A stretch of DNA of 64,000 nucleotides from Cardinalis cardinalis. Lineage: Eukaryota; Chordata; Aves; Passeriformes; Cardinalidae. The stretch's first letter is position 1, and every line of letters starts with the position of its first letter. Below the pieces are notes generated by a model that saw only the letters and a program-made list of their open reading frames with translations, made no database searches and had not been told where the DNA came from. This document shows, piece by piece, positions 50,301 through 63,561 of the stretch. The stretch covers positions 6,572,141 through 6,636,140 of the forward strand of contig JACDOX010000008.1 in NCBI GenBank assembly GCA_014549065.1, written 5' to 3'. The position numbers and the translations under genes are program-made.

Positions 50301-53300
50301 CAGAGTACTGTACATTTAAAAGAGCAGGAATATGAGAAAATCATATCTCAGCCCAGGAGACAGAATATATGTAATGACTGGATAGAAGGTAATCACCACA
50401 ATAATAGTTCTATCACTTGAAGNAGATCTACAGCTTGTCTTCATTTTCTACCTCAATTTAAAGAATAAATCCTCTCCCAAGCTGGGACTGAATCTTAGCA
50501 CTTTGTGCAGCCAGATTTTAGATAAGAAGCAAATAAATGCTCTAATAAGGTAAATCCTTGTATCATGCTACAGAAGAAAAGAAGTTTTCCAGTCTAGTAC
50601 TTGATTTAGATGTTAGCAGGAAAACAAATGTATTGGCCATTTCATAAACAAATAGAAAATTCAACTAAATTGTTCCTGAGTTGGGAGTTTATCTCTCTTT
50701 ATCACTTCTGTCTTCTAAATATGCTATCTCACTTTAGCATTCATTCTTGTCTTTTGTATGTTTGGTTTTTTTCCTGCAGATAGAATCCTCTCTGTGTTAC
50801 TTACTGACTGTAAGAGTCATAAGAGCAAGAAATATCCACCAGGCAGATGTCTGTAAGTATCTGTAGTGCTCTATAGAGGAGCTCATGGAGGTCCTTTCAC
50901 CTCTGTGGGCTAGTAGCTATTCCTGCTGCAATAAAAGGTGCTTTCTAGATTTCTTCCATGAATGGAGACAGTTCTGTTGTTGGTGTGCTGGTTCCAGCAG
51001 TGAACATAGAGTGTGCTGCTCTTCTTTGCATCAGCCCTTGTTCTGAGCTGAGGTAACTTCATTAGGTCACAGCTGTGTCTATCACGCACATTTCTCTGTG
51101 TCCCCAAAAGGAGCAGTAAAAGCTCTGCAATCTGTTAAAATCAAAAAAATTTGGAAAGATCTTGCATGTTTTCCTCTGAAGTATGTTTATGTGACAAAGA
51201 ACACAAAATGGTTGCATTGAGTAAATACTGAAAGATGAGAAGACTTGTCTCAAATTTAGCTTGTATTCAAAGTTTTCTCAGTGCTAAGTAATCCAAACTA
51301 CCATAGCCTAATTCTCTGTGTGCCAGCATTCCCAGATAAAAGCCCATCAGGTGGTGTTACATTTTGTAGCTCCTCTGGCTTCTGCTGACCTGGAACCAAA
51401 ATATAATAAAAGATTGTATCTTTACTTATGCAGAAATCAGAAAGCTTTTTCTTAATGTTCTGTTTGGCTAAATGAGAAGATATCACTTTGTTTCCTTAAT
51501 ACTTGCTGCATTTGTCCTGGATTTTTTTATCCTTGGCTAAATTTATTGTTTGATGACATAGAAGGGGAGAAAACCCTTTGTGTTTAATGTATTTTTAATA
51601 TTTCTAATCACATTTTTTTGAGAAGAGCCATGTCACCCTTCCTTTTTCTCCATTCCTCCTACCTAAATTGTATTGCTTATGTTGAACAAATATGTCATTT
51701 TGTATCATAGTGTCTCTCTTTGAAAACAGAACTTCATACTCTTCAATTAATTCTTTCTTGTAGAGCAAATGCTCATTTTAAATATGTTTCTGTTTTTAAT
51801 ACAGTGAGTCAAACTGATTGCTATGTGAGCCTGTGGCTTCCAACTGCTTCAAATGACAAATTTCAGACTAAAGCCGTCAAGAATTGCAAAGATCCAGTCT
51901 GGAATGAAACTTTCTACTTCAGGATCCAGAGTCAAGTCAAGGTGCTGAACTGAGACTTTTCTGGTGACTGACCAAGGGAGCTACTGAGAGGTTTTATCCT
52001 TTTGCAAAGGGACATAAGCAGTTTTCTCAAGAGGCAAGGAAAGGTGCAGAGAGATGTGAGAATAACTCATACCTCTAGTTTTCCGTGCTGTGAAAGACAG
52101 TTGTCTCTCTCAGCCATAGGTAGAATATAGCATTTGAAATGTCTGTGATTTCCGCTCATTCTACCTCATAGGTGCTGACATGGACTTGCCTTCCTCTCTA
52201 CTTCCTTCCCTTCTTGATCTTTTTCTTTATGTCCTCCCACTTCTCACAACAGCTGACTAAAACAGCTGTCCTCAGGATCTCTTGTTTCGAATAAAACCTG
52301 ACATATTTCTAAAGTCCTTTTCTTCCTTTCCCAGAATGTGCTGGAGCTGGCACTCTATGATAAGGACGTGGTTACTCAGGATGACCACCTCTTCACAGTG
52401 TACTTTGACGTAGCCAAACTTTGCCTGGGAGAGGAAGTCTTCATGCACTTCAAGTGTGATTCACAGGTGAGGTCCGAAATAAGAAATTAAATAGCTTGGC
52501 AAGAATGTGTTTGTTAGCTTTTCTGTCTAAAATGTTATTTGTAAAATATTGCCTTTTTTCTTTGTTCTGTGCCAGCTGCCTGGCGCATAAAAATAAGTTG
52601 GTTTTCACTCTGACATGGGAAAACCTCTTTACTTCTGGATGTGTAGGCACACTGAAGGGTTTGGTGCTGGCCACAGAGGCTCACAAATTTCAGGTGTATT
52701 GGCAAAATTGTCACTTTGCTGAGCCTGTCCCCATCGAGGGTCAAGGAGAGTGTCCATGCCGGTAGCTGATCATTTTGTCATAACCTATTACTTAGCCTAG
52801 TAATGAGGAAGTAAAAACTCTGTGATCAGAACCAAATGTCAAGCCAGACTAGTTGGTAAATATGGAATGTGGCATGGGTGTTTGAATAATGTCTAAATCA
52901 TACCACCCAGCTTGGCAGCAAGAAATAATCCAATCTTGAATGTCCAGGGAGACTGAAAGTTGTGCATCCCATCTCCCAGTATGTTCTGTCTGTCATTCTC
53001 CTTTTCCAGCTCCCTTCCAGTTTCTTGTTCATCTGTTGTGTGCCAGTCAGTTGAGGAATTACCTTATCTACACATACCTAAGCTCCACACGGCACTTCTT
53101 TGTCTTTAAATGTCTTATTTGACAATTTAGTTCCTTGCAAAATACCAAAGGATCAGTGTGTGGACTTCACTAAGTGCTGGTGAAATTAAAACTTTGGCTA
53201 GTTTAACCCAGCTGATCACTTTGAGTGGTTGTAGGTGCCGTATCCAAGCCTTTTCTTTTTGTGTTTGCACAGATACACCAGTTAGAGCTCACAGTCTTCA

Positions 53301-56300
53301 AGCCTTTGTAAACTTTTTTGTCCTATATTATTAACTTCTTGGTGTCTTTAATTCAGTGGGTAATTTGCGTGACTAAGTAGATTACAGCCTGATAACACTT
53401 TGCTGTTCATCATCTCTTCTATCTCCACTTTTGTTTTCTTCTTGCCTGTGCTTTCTTTCCCCTAAGGATTATACTCTTTTTCACCACTTCACAGACCAAG
53501 CTTTCATTTACCTCTGTCCCAAAGCCCTCCACTTGTTGCTAGACAAAGAGGTTTTCCTCGTCCACGACTGCTTGGCATGTCACCATTTCTCTTCCTGACA
53601 CCAGAAGGCTTTGACTCTCCCTTTCAGCACATTTCCTTTCCTTTTGCTGGCAGACTCAGAATGAGACATCTCTTCCTAGGTCTGTGCCATAGGCCCCAGC
53701 AGAAGCAGGCAAGCCAAACAATTTCTGTGTTAAAAACTGCTATGACAGCCATCCACAAGCTTCCTATCAGTAGAGAGTCTTGAGGCTCAAGACACACAGA
53801 TCTGAGGTGGTGTGTGCCTCTGTTTTAAATGCTCTGATGGTCACAAACAGTGCATGCATAGCCAGATTGTGAGAATGAGACCTTGCATTATGAGAATTGC
53901 CAGTAAACTAGTACCAAAATAATTTTCCTTTCTTTATTTTCCAGAGACAAGAGGAGTTGGAGGTGGGATTTGCCTTGGATAATATGTGAGTAAACATGAA
54001 ATGCAACATTACCTGGAAAAAAAAGAAACAGCAGTTCAGAGGCATGAAATAATTTAGTCTGATTGTTCAGAGTGCATCATTCCCAAGGAATCTGTGCTAT
54101 GAGCTGTGTCGACAAATGGGTGAATGCCAGGATGACCTCCCATGAACTTCAGGCAAACAGGGAGGACACCCTAAAACCTTTTCTTTGTCTAATGTAGTGA
54201 ACATTATTTAAGACCAGAGTGTTGCTGGTTTGTTATGCGCTTGTGTTTGAGATCAGCAAGAGGGTCCAGCTCCCTTTGAAACACAACATGGAATGATACA
54301 CTGTATTTCTGATCCAGTGCATTTATTGTTCCATTGTCCAACAAAGCGTGATTTAAAAAAAAAAAAAAAGTGGATTCCATGAAACCATCCTTGGCCTTAG
54401 CTTGGGACTCAGCACAAAATCGCTGCATGGTTTGGCCTCAGAGCACCTTTGGCATTTTTTTTGCTGAGCTCCAGGACCAGACAAGCCAGTAGGATGACAA
54501 TTGTGCCTTGACATAGTAGAGTGAGGAAACTTGTACAACGAGTCTCCTGGGACTTTTCTTTCAAATCCAATATGCGGGTAAAAATATGCAAGAGGAAAAG
54601 CAGGTGGGGCTCATGAACTATACTGTAATTTTAATGAGTTATTGTAAATGAATTTGTGTTTCTGTTTCCTAGTTCAGGCCCTCCTGAAACCATCATTACT
54701 AATGGAGTGCTAGTGGTAAGTGCTGTATTTCATCATCTTTCTTGTCCTGTTGCCACACTTGTTTCACTTGACTCACAGTCATCAGGACAACATACTCCTT
54801 GACTGAGACAGCCAGCACTGAAACATTGCCATTTTCCACTTCATCATGACACATCCTTGTGGATGGCACCTCTGGAGATGCTGTAGCTGGAACAGCATGG
54901 AGATCCCCCATGCCAGCACCTCTTCGCTGTTGCAAAGGAAACACATGGTTTAGGTCTGAGACATCAGTGCAGCAGTGAATTCCTCCCTAGATATCAGTCC
55001 TCCCAAATTCCCATATTGCTGAAGTGAGAGGGTCTGTCCTGTCCCATGCACATATAATTTCCCACATTCAAAACCATGCTTTTTAAACAGGGACTTCCCA
55101 TCCCTGACATTTTCTCATTTATTGTCTTTGCTTGCTCATGAATTGTGTTTAAAACAATCCTCACATCCCTGGCGTCCTGAAAGTACTGTTTTTCACTTTG
55201 TCCTCATCTTCTCCCTTCTGCAAGCCCTATTCATCCACACTGCACTCCTGCCTTGCCCTGGTTGTGTCCTGTTTAGACTAGGAAACAGAATGTCATATTG
55301 GAAAATTCCCTGCCATGATGTATTTCACTGTTCACGTCTTACAGTCTCGCAAAATCTGCTGCTTAGAAGTTCAGGTGGTTGAGAAGAAAAAGAAGAAAAA
55401 AGGGAAGAAATCAAGTAAGGTTATTTCTCCATCAGCTATTTTTAACTGATGTGCTAATATTATGAGCACAATTGCATGCATGTAAGAATTAAAGAGCCCA
55501 AACAAATCCATAACATGAGAAGAGCCTTGTGATAGATGCTGTATGAATTTTTGTTACCAGTTTTGATGAGAAAACTAATCTGTGTCTGCTTTTGTGTCAT
55601 TTCCTTAGAAAAAGAATTCTCCTTTAAAGTGCAAGGCTCTTTTGAAGGCACCCAGGACATTGTGCTGGGATCAAATCTGCTCTTCAGCTCCTCCTCTCCT
55701 GCCAAATTCCACTATGCCAGATACAAGCAGCCAATGCTGGATGTTACACTACCAGGGAAGAAAGGACCTTCCTCCTCAGTANGTTACAACTGAGCTTTAA
55801 AGAACATAATAATGGCATGTAAAATATTAGACACCATAAACAGAAAACATGAATTTGCATTGTGGGCAGAGACTAACATTACTTACAATATAAACCTGGG
55901 TTTATTTGTATTTTTTCAGCACTCATGTGTGTATGATACAGGCTCTCCAATTATGGAACTTCATTCCATTCCAAGTGGAAAAAACATGGTCTTAGCAGAG
56001 GTGAGTGCCTGCTTTTGTAGCGGGAGAGGCTGAGAAACCTGGATGTGGAAATCTGCATCCCCCTGATGATTACCATGGTACTTTCTAACAAAGAAAGCCT
56101 GCAGACAAAATACCACAGCCTAACAGTGGTGGGTCTTTTAGCAATTAGGCCAGGTTGTACCTTGTTCTGTTTGAATAGAGGTGGGGCATCTTGCTACTCC
56201 ATCCTGATATTACTTCACGTGAATGTTTGAGTTCTGCTCTTCCCCTTCTCACACACCAGCAGGGCACCTGAACTGACTGAGGCAGTGTCAGACTCCTGCT

Positions 56301-59300
56301 GATGCTGACGATGCTTTACAAAACACTTTGAGATTCATGGTTTAAAAAATCCATGTAGAATGAAAGGATCATGACTGTTGTGGAGTATAAGCCACAGAAA
56401 GAGGGGAACAAATACTGCTGTGTAGAATCATAGTCCTGGCTGGCTGTCTAAGAGGTACTGTTAGTAGAGATGGGTAAAGTGTACATTATCATGACTCTGT
56501 AAACAGCAGTTATCCTAAGATGTTACATTTACTGCACAACATTAAAAATTATTGAACAGCTTCCCTTTCAGTAAAACACTGCAGTCAATTTGCATAGGCT
56601 GCTGGATTATTTGAGCTCCTGATTATTCAGAGCACCTGATTTGTACCCACATTGCTAGGATAGCACAAGGTAAAATTCCTTCTCAGGCTGTAGGGAGGAA
56701 GCTGGTTGTCAGCACTCACATTGTTCACATTCTTGCTTTCCAGGATAAAAGATTCGGTTTATATGCGAAGGCAGAAGACTGGTAAGAGACTTGGCCACTC
56801 TTGGAGGTTAACTTTTACTAAGCTGAACTCACCTCACTCTAGGCTTTTTACTGGGGAGGAGGCACAGCAGGACTGTAGGTGGTGTGACCAGGTGATGTGG
56901 CATTCACATGAGCTGGAAGCAACTGCATGTAGTGTAGTGTAATACATTTAGATAACCCATACTGAGACATGAATAATGAAAAAATATGCATAAAATAGAA
57001 AAAATAATATTACAAGTCAATTATGCTACCCAGTGTTACGGTCAGCACAGTCTTTTACCTTTAACACTGGGCTAGAGTGCAGCTGATCATGTGGCATTGT
57101 TGATTATGAAGTAGGAAAAGTTTCTCTCTAATTCAAGAAAGTACAAGAAGTTTTTCCTATAGCTCTCAGTTCACTAAAATATGAGAGAATCCAAACAGCA
57201 GGTATCTCAGAAATCAGCTGCAGGAATGTCTTTCCTTAGGTTTTACTTTGATAGCTGCTTAGAAATGTATCAGTCCTTTTTTCTATCCTTCTTTCATGCA
57301 GCATTGTATACTTGCTTGGGAGTGTAGGAAAGGGACCTCCTGTAAATGGTATTTTGTGGATCAGGTTCATTTCATTGCATTGGAAACTCTTAGTTTGTCT
57401 ACCAACACTAAAATGGAATTTTTTTTTTCCTGATCTCTGCTTCAGCCCAGACCACCTTGATGTGCGTTTAGGATTTGACCTGTGCATACAGGAGCAAGAC
57501 TTTCTCTGCAAAAGGAAGAGTTATGTTATTCCTGCTCTGAAGAAGGTTCTGCAGCTGGAACAGGATCTACTGGACCATGAGGTCTGTAGGGAAAACATTT
57601 TAAACATCTCACCAGTGCTTAGCAGTGAGAACTTAATGGCGTAATGCAACCTCTTTTTCTTCACAGTTAAAAGTTTCTCTATCTTTCCTCATCTTAAAAC
57701 TTATATATACCTCCAATACTGCCCCATGCCTCTAAATTCACTCTACTGTTTGTGTCCTTTGCAGTTGCTATCCTGAGTTTAACCCTTTTCCTGCTACATC
57801 TTTCTTGGAAGCCAGACCATATATTCCTTATATAGGAATGGCTTCTTCCACACTCCTTACTATTGTTATCCTTATTGATAGTCCCTCCTCTCTTCAGCTC
57901 TCTGTGAGTTTTCTTTTTAATTCCTGCTTTTCAAATTATTTTTTTCTCTCCTACTGTCTCTTCTGGTTTGAATTAATGCATTTTTTTTGTTTCATACCAA
58001 ACATCTCTGTTGAAGACATTGGAGACAAGTGTCAGATATCTAATGGTCATTGTTTCTATTCCTGTTCTCCTTTATAAAATCAATGGTAGGTTATATTTTA
58101 GTAGAAATCATTTAGAAAGGAGTCTGTGGCTGGGCACAGGTGGTGGTGCCAGGCTTTATGTATCACTCTGTAGTCAGGTACAGCCACTGTGTGATGCTGG
58201 CCCTTTCTGTCCCTGTGTTGCACAGAGCCCGGTGGTGGCCATCATGACCACGGGAGGAGGGATGAGATCCTTGACCGCACTCTATGGCAGCCTCAGGGGG
58301 CTCAAGAAGCTCAATATCTTGGACTGTGCCACCTACCTGACTGGATTGTCTGGTACCACATGGTGAGTGGCACTGGGCAGCCCTTGGCTGGAGTCTCCCT
58401 CATGACACCAAAGTGCTGAAGGAATCTGGGGCTCATGTACAGTAGTTTACCTAAAACAACTACTCAGCAGTCCTACTTCTTCTTCCAAAATTGACAGAAT
58501 AAAGTCTTTTCATGGAGCAAAGCCACGTAATTTGCAACTATATGAAAACAAGCATTTTTCTAAGAATAGTCTATGGAAAATTGTTTAAGCTGTTTTGAAA
58601 GGAGTAATGACTGTGACTTTAAAGGAAACGTGACAGTTTCATAGGGAATTGAAGAAAGGAAGCATTAATCAAGAACTTAAACCAGAAACATTAAATGTAG
58701 CTATTGCCTACCTCAAGCCTTGGTGTGCTTTTTATCCCTCTTCAACATGTATTTCTCTTCCTAGGACCATGTCAAACTTGTACAGAGATGCTGACTGGTC
58801 ACGAAAGGATCTCGACAAGCAAATCAGTGAGGCTCGAAAACATATGACAAAATGCAAAATAAATTCCTTTTCAATGGAATATTTGAAGTATTACAAAAAG
58901 CAGCTGTGCCAGCGGAAAAGAGAGGGCCGCAAAACGTCTTTTATAGATCTCTGGGGGCTTGTCCTGGAATCTTTTTTGCATGATGGGGTACAGTATATCA
59001 TAAAGCAGCATTTACTGTGGCTTACCATTTTCTGAAAATTTATTTCTGGAGAAGATATTTTTCTGTTGGCTCTGAGAAAAGCAGTTTCTTACTAGACTGT
59101 GAAAGCAAATGCACAGCCATTCCCAAAACATTTGATGCCAGCCTTGTAGATCCTCATCCATGGTGGAAATCAGAATTCTTACTTGTGAAATTTTGAATAT
59201 GTTTTTCTGAGAAAAATCCAACATTTCAAGACTAACATTTTGAAACAGTGTTACAGTTAAGAATTGTTTTTCATATTCTGCAAGTTACTTGTTTAGAAAT

Positions 59301-62300
59301 AACAAAATTGCAGATATTAGGCATGCCCATGAGACGTGTTAACAAAAGGACCTGCAGACATTTGAAAGGTGTGAGGTCTTCCATAAAGCTGCAGCACAAT
59401 GCAATAACGTGTTTTATATCAAAATATTGCTTTCTGCTCTTTATTATTCCTTTCCATTTTCATCTTAATCTGTCACCAAATAATCTGGCATCAGATTGGA
59501 TGGGTGCAGCTATTTCAGTAGCAGAATGTCTGTGGAAATTTTGAAAAACGTGGAACATTTTAGAAGATAAGCTGAGCACGCATCATACATTAGAGGCAGG
59601 AATTTTTCTGCCCTGCAAGCTTAGATGCAGAGAATATTGCCATGCTAATTTTTGTCTCAGTGTAACTGTATTTCTGGAATCACAGAAAGACAACCACAGA
59701 CTCTCTGATCAGCAAGCGGCCATTGATCGTGGTCAGAACCCACTTCCTATCTACACTGCAGTCAATGTCAAGAACAACTACAGCACTCTGGATTTCAAAG
59801 GTAATGATGAGACTTCTGGGAGTCATTTGTCTTTATATTTAGGGTGGTAAATAATGGAACAGTCTTTTAAGATAGCCTAAAACCCCTCTCTTATTTGAAG
59901 ACCAGAATTTTAGCTGATGTGTATTCATATAATACCCTTGTAGTCAGGTAAAAGTTTGACTGTCTATGCAACAGACTCAAAAATATTCCAAAGCCTTTCC
60001 ATGTTCATGAGTTTTCGGTTGTAGCGTGCTTATAACTCATTGCTATTATTAGACTCAAAAATTATTTTGAGGGATGTAATAAAACATTGTTCTCTTCTCT
60101 GGGTTCTTTTTTACAGAATGGGTGGAATTCACCCCATATGAGGTAGGATTGCAAAAATATGGAGTTTTTGTTCGCACTGAGGNTTTTGGCAGTGAGTTCT
60201 TCATGGGACGATTGATGAAGAAGGTCCCTGAATCCAGGATTTGCTTCTTGGAAGGTAAGCTATTAAAAACAACAAATTATTTTATTGCTTGTTTTGTTTT
60301 GGGGGTTTTGGTTTTTCGTTTTTTTTTGTTTGTTTTTTGTTTTTTTAATGTGAGCTATATAAACTACACTCTAATAAAATATTGATGGAGGACTAAGATG
60401 GCAGTTTCAGCAGAGAGGATAAATATATTTTTGCCAAATTAATACTTACTATAATGGATTCAGTTTACAGTAAAGAAGAAAATTCAGAGGGACAGTCAGT
60501 TATTTATAGTAGTTATTTACACTATTAAACCTAGCTTTGAATTAAAATATAGTATGGCTTCCAGTACAACAATAAAGTTGAGATTCCTGTGAATCCATGG
60601 TTCAGCCAATGCTACCCCAGAAGGGTGAACTTCTGAGCCGATTGCCTGTCTCACGGGTAGTCGGTATTTTACATGCTCCCTATAAACATTTCACATGAGA
60701 CTTCGTGCTAATTCTCTGCATCAGGGTGTGTTAGAGCAAGCTGGGCCCTCCAGCTCCAGAGGAGCAGGCCGCATGTCCCTGGCTCCAGTTTCCACACTGC
60801 CTGGGCGAGGCTGGGGGAAAAACAACACAGCCATCCTCAAAACATTTTTGCTGTTGGCTGCAGCAGAATATGGCTGTGTGTTCTCCTGACAAATAGACAA
60901 GCTGTCAACTTGTGACTGACTTCACAAGCAAGCTTCTCTTTGACTGGCCACTTGACTGAGCAGAAGGAGCCACTGTACTATTTTTGCCTCAGTCTGTGCT
61001 GGATTGTCCCACATTTGCACTCCCTGAATGAAGAAACAGTGAGAACTTGTGCCCTAATGGATAACCAAAGAAATTGCTTTTCAAGCTCAAAAATTCAGGG
61101 TCAAAACTGATCCTTTGGTGTGTTAACAGGCTTATTCTCAAAAAGCGAATCCTACAAAAGCAGAGGCTGTAAGATTATGTTGTAGTTGTGCCCTTATCAA
61201 TATAATTTCATATCAAATCTCTTGGATTGCAAACTTTCATTCTTTCTTTTCGTACAAGCTTCATGATACTTGGGAGTTTTTCCTAAAAATAAAAATTCCA
61301 TATTAATTCACAAAGATCTCCATTAATTCACAAAGATCTCCACAAAGATCTTTTTGTCTAACATAGACAAAGTACTGGATATCAAAAATAAGGTCTAAAA
61401 CCCAGCAGCCAAATAAAAAATGACATGCCATGCTTTTAAAACAAAGTGACAAAAAACAAACTTCACAAATTTCATCATAAGTTTGAGATTCATGATATGT
61501 GAATGTTTGAATTAGAAAGCTCTTTTCTTTAACAGGCATGTGGAGTAGTTTATTTTCATTCAATGTGTTATATATCTGGAATTTGTCCCATTCATCAGAA
61601 GATTTCTGGCACAGGTGGACCCGGGACCATATTGACAATATAGGTAAGCATATATTGTCTTTATCACTGTGTATTTATTGTTAAATGGAGTTATATGTCT
61701 CATACTGCAAAGTAAAAATAAATAATTTAAAAATCTCCAGTCTTGTGATCTATTAGGGGTCAACACTGATGCTGGTAGATGATTAAAACGTTCAGAAACA
61801 ATAATATTGATCTGTAAATTATTAATAAAGCAAAATGATTTTGAGTGCTTCAAGTGGGAGCTACAGTAATACAAAGAAGCTCAATACCTGTCCTTTTCCA
61901 AAGCCTGTTCCACAAATGTGTGTATGTGTGGAGCGGACATTTATTGCTGTTGGACACTGTATCTTGGGGGTTTTTATCCAAGCCCAGACTGTGTAAAAAA
62001 ATGGTATTTGTCTAGTGAGAGTAGCTTCTCATTTTCTGTTTTGTTTGATCACCTATGCTTGCTGGTCCTTTAAAAGAGACAGACCGTCATTGTTTATTAC
62101 TTACCTTGACTTCTTGAGGGCTGTGCCTGCTGTGGGCAGGTGGACTTTACCAGTTTTTCCCNGCAGAGGAGGAGCCCGCGCTGCCCGTGCAGCCACAGGA
62201 GCTGCGCACGCGGCTGTCCACGCCGCCCGGGCCCCTGGGCAGCGCCCTGCGCGCCGCCCTCACCGACCGCNTCTGCCTCGCCCAGGAGCACAACTTCCTC

Positions 62301-63559
62301 AGGGGCCTCCAGATCCACGACCGCTACCTGGAGAGCACCCACTTCCGCAGGTGGAAAGGTAAGACCTGTGGGCCTGGGGAGAGAATAAAGCAGCTGAACA
62401 AAACAACCCCCCAAATTTGACATCACTGGGGTTGGAGGCTGATTCTGCCCTAGGTTTGGGCAGAATCTCTGTTAGATCAATCCATGATTGATCATACTGT
62501 GGGACGTAGCATGGCGTGGTGTTGATTTACGTGTCAGTGGTTTGCTGGTGGCACTCACCTCTGGAGGCTGGGCCACCAGGTCCTTCCTCTCTTCCAAGAC
62601 ACATCAGTGGGGAGACACAGTAAACCCNCTTCATGAATGTTGTTACTGCAAGTCCAAAACTGCATGTGACTGGAGCTGAGAGGGCAGAAGAGAAGGGATA
62701 TNGCAAATCTCCCTCCCCCAAGGACTGTAACCAGTTAAGGCTCTGTGGACATGGTGGAAAAACAGGCCAACAAGTTTTGAGGTATTGCACTNACAGCAAG
62801 AATTTTTTTTCTTTCAGATACTGTATTAGACACATTTCCTAACCAGCTGACACAATCAGATGAATTCCTGTCTCTGGTAGATACTGGATTTTTCATCAAT
62901 ACAAGCATCATGCCACTTCTAAAACCAGAGAGAAAGGTGGACGTCATCCTGCATTTAAATTACAGTGCAGGATCCCAGATACAGGTGAGAGTAATTGAAA
63001 CAGTCTTTATGTCTTCTTCAATATGTGTATACCTATAATTTTTTTAACACTTAGGTGCTTTTTATATTTGCCCTACTTAAAGTCTTAACCTTTAGCATTT
63101 TTAGCTTAATGGTGAAGCACAATGCATCTTTTATAGGCTGCATGTAGTCTCGTTTGTTTTTCTTGTAGATAAACTGTATTGTGCTACGATTCAGGAAAAC
63201 AAAAAAAAAAGCACAACAAAACTTCTGTCCAGTGTCACAATGCTTTTGATTAGGTGTTAAGAGCTTTTGCACAAGCAACTTANAAAATATCTACTTCATT
63301 ACTGGACTCCAGGAAATCCTGACCCTTAAAATCCTATTTGAAGTCCTAGTACTGTTCTGTTCCTTAATCCAGGCTTTGGACCAGACCTGCAAGTACTGCT
63401 CTGAGCAGGGAATCGTTTTTCCCAGGGTGGACTTGAGTGAAGAAGACAGGAAAAAGCTGAAGGAATGTTACCTCTTTGATGGTGCTGAGACTCCAGGAGC
63501 ACCAGTACTGCTATTTTTCCCACTAGTTAATGATACCTTCCAAAAATACAAAGCACCAG
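47358..63559 (+). CDS. PLA2G4E-like: Gene C: group IV (E/F-like) cytosolic phospholipase A2, complete except for its last exon
   Basis: Exons are 47358-47384, 48026-48109, 50780-50852, 51805-51941, 52335-52466, 53945-53985, 54673-54715, 55345-55414, 55609-55778, 55920-56000, 56744-56781, 57446-57581, 58226-58362, 58765-58987, 59686-59800, 60117-60254, 61536-61643, 62167-62358, 62818-62984 and 63373-63559. They total 2299 nt; with a last exon of 209 nt, as in A and B, the product would be 835 aa, the usual size for IVD-F enzymes. The start MDQDGILSQ lies downstream of a TATA promoter and joins in phase to ELITQTSQ... and then IESSLCYLLTVRVI. Domains: C2 at about 42-165, a Lys-rich linker at about 193-204, a lid region with GSFEGTQDIVLG, then lipase with GGGMRS (Arg358), GLSGT (Ser386) and VDTGFF (Asp670). 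The last visible intron starts with GC instead of GT. Exon 18 is strikingly G+C-rich. Confidence 0.92.
47750..47945 (+). promoter_or_regulatory. G+C-rich patch in gene C intron 1, possible alternative promoter
   Basis: A roughly 190-bp CpG-containing island between the first two exons includes a GC-box, GGGCGGGCC (about 47801), and a strong-context ATG (accATGg, about 47923) that opens only six codons (MDSLWL). It could start transcripts that splice to exon 2, where an in-frame Met (AMQLNPEG) could serve. No transcript evidence is available here. Confidence 0.3.
50780..54715 (+). CDS. PLA2G4E-like: Gene C C2-domain exons
   Basis: Five exons (73, 137, 132, 41 and 43 nt) encode IESSLCYLLTVRVIRARNIH, ADVLSQTDCYVSLWLP, NCKDPVWNETFYF, YDKDVVTQDDHLF and SGPPETIITNGVLV. 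Candidate Ca2+ ligands are kept in three loops. The donor after 51941 (GTGCTG) is weak but is in the same place as the good donor of gene B. Confidence 0.93.
55345..55414 (+). CDS. PLA2G4E-like: Gene C linker exon with polylysine run
   Basis: This 70-nt exon encodes SRKICCLEVQVVEKKKKKKG and then KKS, with the split codon and next exon adding KKE. The gene B counterpart is 58 nt, so C has four extra codons, all within the basic run. It sits just after the C2 domain. Confidence 0.93.
58226..58362 (+). CDS. PLA2G4E-like: Gene C catalytic-serine exon
   Basis: The exon encodes SPVVAIMTTGGGMRSLTALY and ends TYLTGLSGTTW. The nucleophile Ser is at 58349-58351 and the GGGxR Arg is AGA at 58265-58267. 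Both dyad-side features look intact, so gene C should be catalytically competent. Confidence 0.95.
61302..61341. repeat. 20-bp tandem duplication
   Basis: ATTAATTCACAAAGATCTCC occurs twice in a row, followed by a partial third copy (acaaagatc), in a gene C intron. Confidence 0.93.
62167..62358 (+). CDS. PLA2G4E-like: Gene C G+C-rich exon (GC- and CpG-rich)
   Basis: A 192-nt exon encoding EEPALPVQPQELRTRLSTPP, then GPLGSALRAALTDR and EHNFLRGLQIHDRYLESTHF. By eye about three quarters of its bases are G or C, in sharp contrast to the A+T-rich introns either side. The gene B counterpart (39673-39864) is G+C-rich too; the gene A counterpart (1652-1843) is not. Two ambiguous bases lie in or next to the exon. 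Confidence 0.93.
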
Positions 63560-63561
63560 GC

